Assembly: GCA_016213595.1 (NCBI GenBank) | Contig: JACRAA010000433.1 | Coordinates: 1-7,917, forward strand | Reading direction: 5' to 3' | From: Actinomycetota bacterium | GTDB lineage: Bacteria; Actinomycetota; Actinomycetes; Propionibacteriales; Propionibacteriaceae | Length of the DNA stretch: 7,917 bases | Shown: positions 6,407 to 7,917 of the stretch, piece by piece | How the letters are laid out: each line of letters starts with the position of its first letter | Position numbering within the stretch: the stretch's first letter is position 1 | Program-made: the position numbers and the translations under genes | The notes under the pieces: generated by a model | What the model saw: the letters and a program-made list of their open reading frames with translations, nothing else | What the model was told of the DNA's origin: nothing | The model's database searches: none

Positions 6407-6583
6407 CGTCGGCGAGAGCACTTGTACCCGTCCGCGAGAGGACCTGTACGTGTCGGCGAGAGGACCTGTACCCGTCGGCGAGAGGACCTATACCTGTCGG
6501 CGAGAGCACCCTGTACCCGTCCGCGAGAGCACCTGTACGCGTCGGCGAGAGGACCTGTACGTGTCGGCGAGAGGACCTGTACG
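6407..6583. repeat. Array of eight tandem 22-bp repeats (minisatellite-like)
   Basis: Eight head-to-tail units start at 6407, 6429, 6451, 6473, 6495, 6518, 6540 and 6562. Seven are 22 bp and the fifth is 23 bp because of one extra C. The consensus is YGTCSGCGAGAG followed by SACCTGTACS. Variation is concentrated at unit positions 1 (C/T), 5 (G/C), 13 (G/C) and 22 (C/G); the only other changes are single substitutions in units 1 and 4 and the inserted C in unit 5. There are no unique spacers, so it is not CRISPR. Since 22 is not a multiple of three and unit 5 shifts phase, a conserved protein repeat is unlikely. The array fills almost the whole gap between the DUF853 and DUF4031-HD genes. Possible roles are a VNTR by slippage, a multi-site protein-binding array (22 bp is close to two helical turns), or a structured mRNA leader. 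Confidence 0.95.
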
Positions 6584-6584
6584 T

Positions 6585-6589
6585 GAGGA
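6585..6589 (+). promoter_or_regulatory. Shine-Dalgarno of the DUF4031-HD gene, at the array edge
   Basis: GAGGA at 6585-6589 lies 6 nt before GTG 6596 and 15 nt before the alternative GTG 6605, favouring 6596. It begins two bases after the last complete 22-bp unit, in what looks like a decayed ninth copy. Confidence 0.55.
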
Positions 6590-6595
6590 CGCGGG

Positions 6596-7483
6596 GTGGC
6601 GGCCGTGATCCTCGTTGACCCGCCGCGCTGGCCGGCGCACGGCACGCTGTTCTCGCACCTCGTCACGGACTCCTCGCTCAACGAGCTGCACGAGCTGGCG
6701 GCCGCCATCGGCGTCTCGCCGCGCGCCTTCGACCACGACCACTACGACCTGCCGCAGCGTCTGTACGAGGCGGCTGTGACCGCGGGCGCCGTACCCGTGG
6801 CGGCCGACGAGCTCGTCCGGCGCCTGGTGGCGAGCGGCCTGCGAGTCCGTACGCCCGACAGGACCCCGACGCGAGCCGTCGCACGGCAGCGGCTTCCGGA
6901 GCACTGGACCCGTCTCGGGCTGCACCACGAGCTGTACGTCGAGCTCGTCTCGCGCTGGTCCGAGCCGCACCGGCACTACCACGACGTCCGCCACCTGCTG
7001 GCGACGCTCGACGCGCTCGACCAGATCGGCGGTGAGGCGGCCGAGTCCCGGCACGTACAGCTCGCCGCGTGGTTCCACGACGCGGTGTACGCCGGCGTGG
7101 CCGGTCAGGACGAGCACGACTCGGCCGAGCTGGCGCGGCGCATGCTCAGCCAGCTGCCCGTCCGTACCGTGTCCGAGGTCGTCCGGCTGGTCCTCCTCAC
7201 GGCGACGCACGACCCGGAGCCCGGCGACGCGGCGGGCGAGGCGCTGTGCGACGCGGACCTGTCGGTCCTCGGCTCGGTGCCGGGCCGCTACGACGTGTAC
7301 GTCCGGGACGTGCGGCTCGACTACGCCGACGTGGACGACGAGGCGTGGTGCCAGGGCCGTACCGCGGTCCTCAGCTCACTGCTCGCGCTCGACCCTCTCT
7401 TCCGCACGCCCGCCGGCGCGGGGCTCTGGTCCGAGCGCGCCCACGAGAACCTCACGCGAGAGCTCGCCCGCTGGAAGGCCTGA
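6596..7483 (+). CDS. DUF4031 domain fused to a predicted HD-type metal-dependent phosphohydrolase
   Basis: A 295-residue two-domain protein. Residues 1-90 match DUF4031: ILVDPPRWPAHGTLFSHLVTDSS (from 5), then RAFDHDHYDLPQRLYEAAVTAGA, with several conserved His/Asp residues. Residues about 100-295 match the predicted HD-domain phosphohydrolase group: PHRHYHDVRHL (124-134), AAWFHDAVY (157-165, the HD pair at 161-162), TATHD (202-206) and LCDADLSVLG (217-226, Asp219 and Asp221). These provide the usual metal-binding His/Asp set, suggesting hydrolysis of a nucleotide or other phosphoester; the substrate is unknown. Joining DUF4031 to this domain suggests the two act on one substrate, which is inference. 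GTG 6596 is chosen for the GAGGA 6 nt upstream; GTG 6605 is the alternative. The gene lies directly downstream of the 22-bp array, and the stop is TGA 7481-7483. Confidence 0.85.
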   Translation: MAAVILVDPPRWPAHGTLFSHLVTDSSLNELHELAAAIGVSPRAFDHDHYDLPQRLYEAAVTAGAVPVAADELVRRLVASGLRVRTPDRTPTRAVARQRLPEHWTRLGLHHELYVELVSRWSEPHRHYHDVRHLLATLDALDQIGGEAAESRHVQLAAWFHDAVYAGVAGQDEHDSAELARRMLSQLPVRTVSEVVRLVLLTATHDPEPGDAAGEALCDADLSVLGSVPGRYDVYVRDVRLDYADVDDEAWCQGRTAVLSSLLALDPLFRTPAGAGLWSERAHENLTRELARWKA

Positions 7484-7538
7484 CCGCGCCCGCCGAGCGA
7501 CCCACCACGGGCGAGCGGGCAGGCGCCCACGAGAACCT
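7437..7538 (+). repeat. 16-bp exact direct repeat across the 3' end of the HD gene
   Basis: GCGCCCACGAGAACCT occurs at 7437-7452, inside the coding sequence for the C-terminal RAHENL, and again at 7523-7538 in the intergenic region. The copies are 86 bp apart start to start. In the second copy the same RAHENL-like coding sense falls in a different frame from the gene, so it is not a continuation of the HD protein. It may be a small local duplication. Confidence 0.7.
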
Positions 7539-7555
7539 GGACAAGGCACTTCGTC
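7532..7555 (+). promoter_or_regulatory. Possible ECF-type promoter (AGAAC-N15-CGTC) upstream of the sigma gene
   Basis: AGAAC (7532-7536) and CGTC (7552-7555), 15 nt apart, resemble the GGAAC/CGTC elements of ECF-sigma promoters, which are often autoregulated. The spacing is one base shorter than usual and the -35 has a mismatch. A separate TTGTCA (7605-7610) resembles a housekeeping -35 but has no good -10 downstream. Neither is firm. Confidence 0.2.
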
Positions 7556-7569
7556 CCGCGGGAGTGCCT
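7544..7569. terminator. Perfect 7-bp inverted repeat AGGCACT-N12-AGTGCCT before the sigma factor gene
   Basis: Arms 7544-7550 and 7563-7569 flank a 12-nt loop that itself holds the palindrome CCCGCGGG. It starts 60 nt after the HD gene stop and ends about 80 nt before the sigma factor start. It could terminate the upstream transcript or serve as an operator or leader structure for the sigma factor. A second weaker pair, CCTGG (7567-7571) with CCAGG (7586-7590), overlaps it and could form a mutually exclusive hairpin. No T-tract is present. Confidence 0.45.
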
Positions 7570-7634
7570 GGTGATCCCCCACTCGCCAGGAAAGTGGAGC
7601 AGAGTTGTCAACGAGGAGTCGTCGACGAGCGTCT

Positions 7635-7642
7635 AGGAGGTG
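7635..7642 (+). promoter_or_regulatory. Near-perfect Shine-Dalgarno of the ECF sigma factor gene
   Basis: AGGAGGTG is fully complementary to the 16S rRNA tail. The AGGAGG core ends 7 nt before GTG 7648, which fixes that start; GTG 7642 overlaps the core and is too close. The in-frame region upstream is open but shows no sigma-factor similarity. Confidence 0.7.
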
Positions 7643-7647
7643 TGACG

Positions 7648-7917
7648 GTGTCCACCCGAGAGACGGCGACAGATGGGATCACCCAGCTGTACGAGTCGCA
7701 CTGGGCTGGAGTCGTACGCCTCGTCTGGCTGTTGCTGCACGACCAGCAGGCGGCTGAGGACGTCGCGCAGGACGCCTACATCGCCACGTATCGCACCTGG
7801 GACAGGCTGCGGGACGAGGAGGCGGCTGTGGCGTATCTGAGGCGGTGCGCGGTGAACGGCGCCCGGTCGGTGATCCGGCACCTGATGGTGGTGCGGCGGG
7901 AGACGCAGGCTGAGGCC
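7648..7917 (+). CDS. ECF (sigma-70 family) RNA polymerase sigma factor, 3'-truncated by window edge
   Basis: The first 90 residues of an extracytoplasmic-function sigma factor. After a short leader, ITQLYESHWAGVVRLVWLLL begins sigma region 2, followed by HDQQAAEDVAQDAYIATYRTW (31-51), the region 2.1-2.2 core-polymerase-binding helix with its AEDVAQDA signature, and then AAVAYLRRCAVNGARSVIRH (59-78), the region 2.3-2.4 helix for -10 recognition and melting. The linker and region 4 lie beyond the window. Expected size is about 170-190 residues. ECF factors are usually controlled by an anti-sigma factor encoded next to them; any such gene would be to the right. The very strong ribosome-binding site suggests efficient translation. 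It is preceded by a 164-nt gap with inverted repeats. The ECF subgroup and regulon cannot be assigned from this fragment. Confidence 0.87.
   Translation, partial: MSTRETATDGITQLYESHWAGVVRLVWLLLHDQQAAEDVAQDAYIATYRTWDRLRDEEAAVAYLRRCAVNGARSVIRHLMVVRRETQAEA

Noticed and set aside
6407..6583. CRISPR array
   Set aside because: Units are directly abutting with no unique spacers, and no cas genes are in the window.
6376..6618. 80-codon plus-strand open frame starting in an ATGA overlap with the DUF853 stop and running through the repeats
   Set aside because: The 22-bp unit is not a multiple of three and unit 5 is 23 bp, so the frame encodes shifting Arg-rich segments. All frames are open here because the consensus lacks stops. 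It also overlaps the well-supported start at 6596.
7633..7881. Minus-strand 82-codon open frame at the right edge
   Set aside because: It is antisense to the sigma factor region 2 coding sequence and has no recognisable features.

Overview
The window is very GC-rich (about 70% by eye), uses GTG starts freely, strongly prefers G/C in third codon positions, and carries gene families typical of actinobacteria: a LytR_C envelope protein, a small 'VapB-like' actinobacterial protein, a DUF853 HerA-like ATPase and a DUF4031 protein. I read it as chromosomal DNA of a high-GC actinomycete. The genus cannot be fixed from this stretch. I see no phage, transposon, CRISPR, tRNA or rRNA sequence.

Layout, left to right. 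(1) 1-662, plus: the C-terminal two thirds of an adenine deaminase. (2) 727-2208, plus: a CPA1-type K+/H+ (NhaP2/CvrA-like) antiporter with a C-terminal TrkA_C domain. (3) A minus-strand cluster converges on it and is read right to left: a GH51 alpha-L-arabinofuranosidase (4663-3140), a 97-residue conserved actinobacterial protein usually labelled 'VapB antitoxin' (3116-2823), and a membrane-anchored LytR_C protein (2819-2250). The gaps are 23 and 3 nt, so one transcript is likely. (4) 4664-4789: a 126-nt divergent promoter region holding a perfect 7-bp inverted repeat. (5) 4790-6379, plus: a DUF853 HerA/FtsK-like ATPase. (6) 6380-6595: a hairpin and then an array of eight tandem 22-bp repeats. 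(7) 6596-7483, plus: DUF4031 fused to an HD phosphohydrolase-like domain. (8) 7484-7647: a structured intergenic region with inverted and direct repeats. (9) 7648 to the window end, plus: the N-terminal part of an ECF sigma factor with a near-perfect Shine-Dalgarno sequence.

The genes do not form one pathway. They are purine salvage, ion homeostasis, arabinoside hydrolysis next to a cell-envelope gene, a DNA-translocase-type ATPase, a nucleotide-hydrolase-like fusion and a sigma factor. No complete novel system is evident. The least explained element is the 22-bp tandem array at 6407-6583: its variation is confined to a few positions, each unit has a GTAC-bounded dyad, and its last unit runs into the ribosome-binding site of the DUF4031-HD gene.
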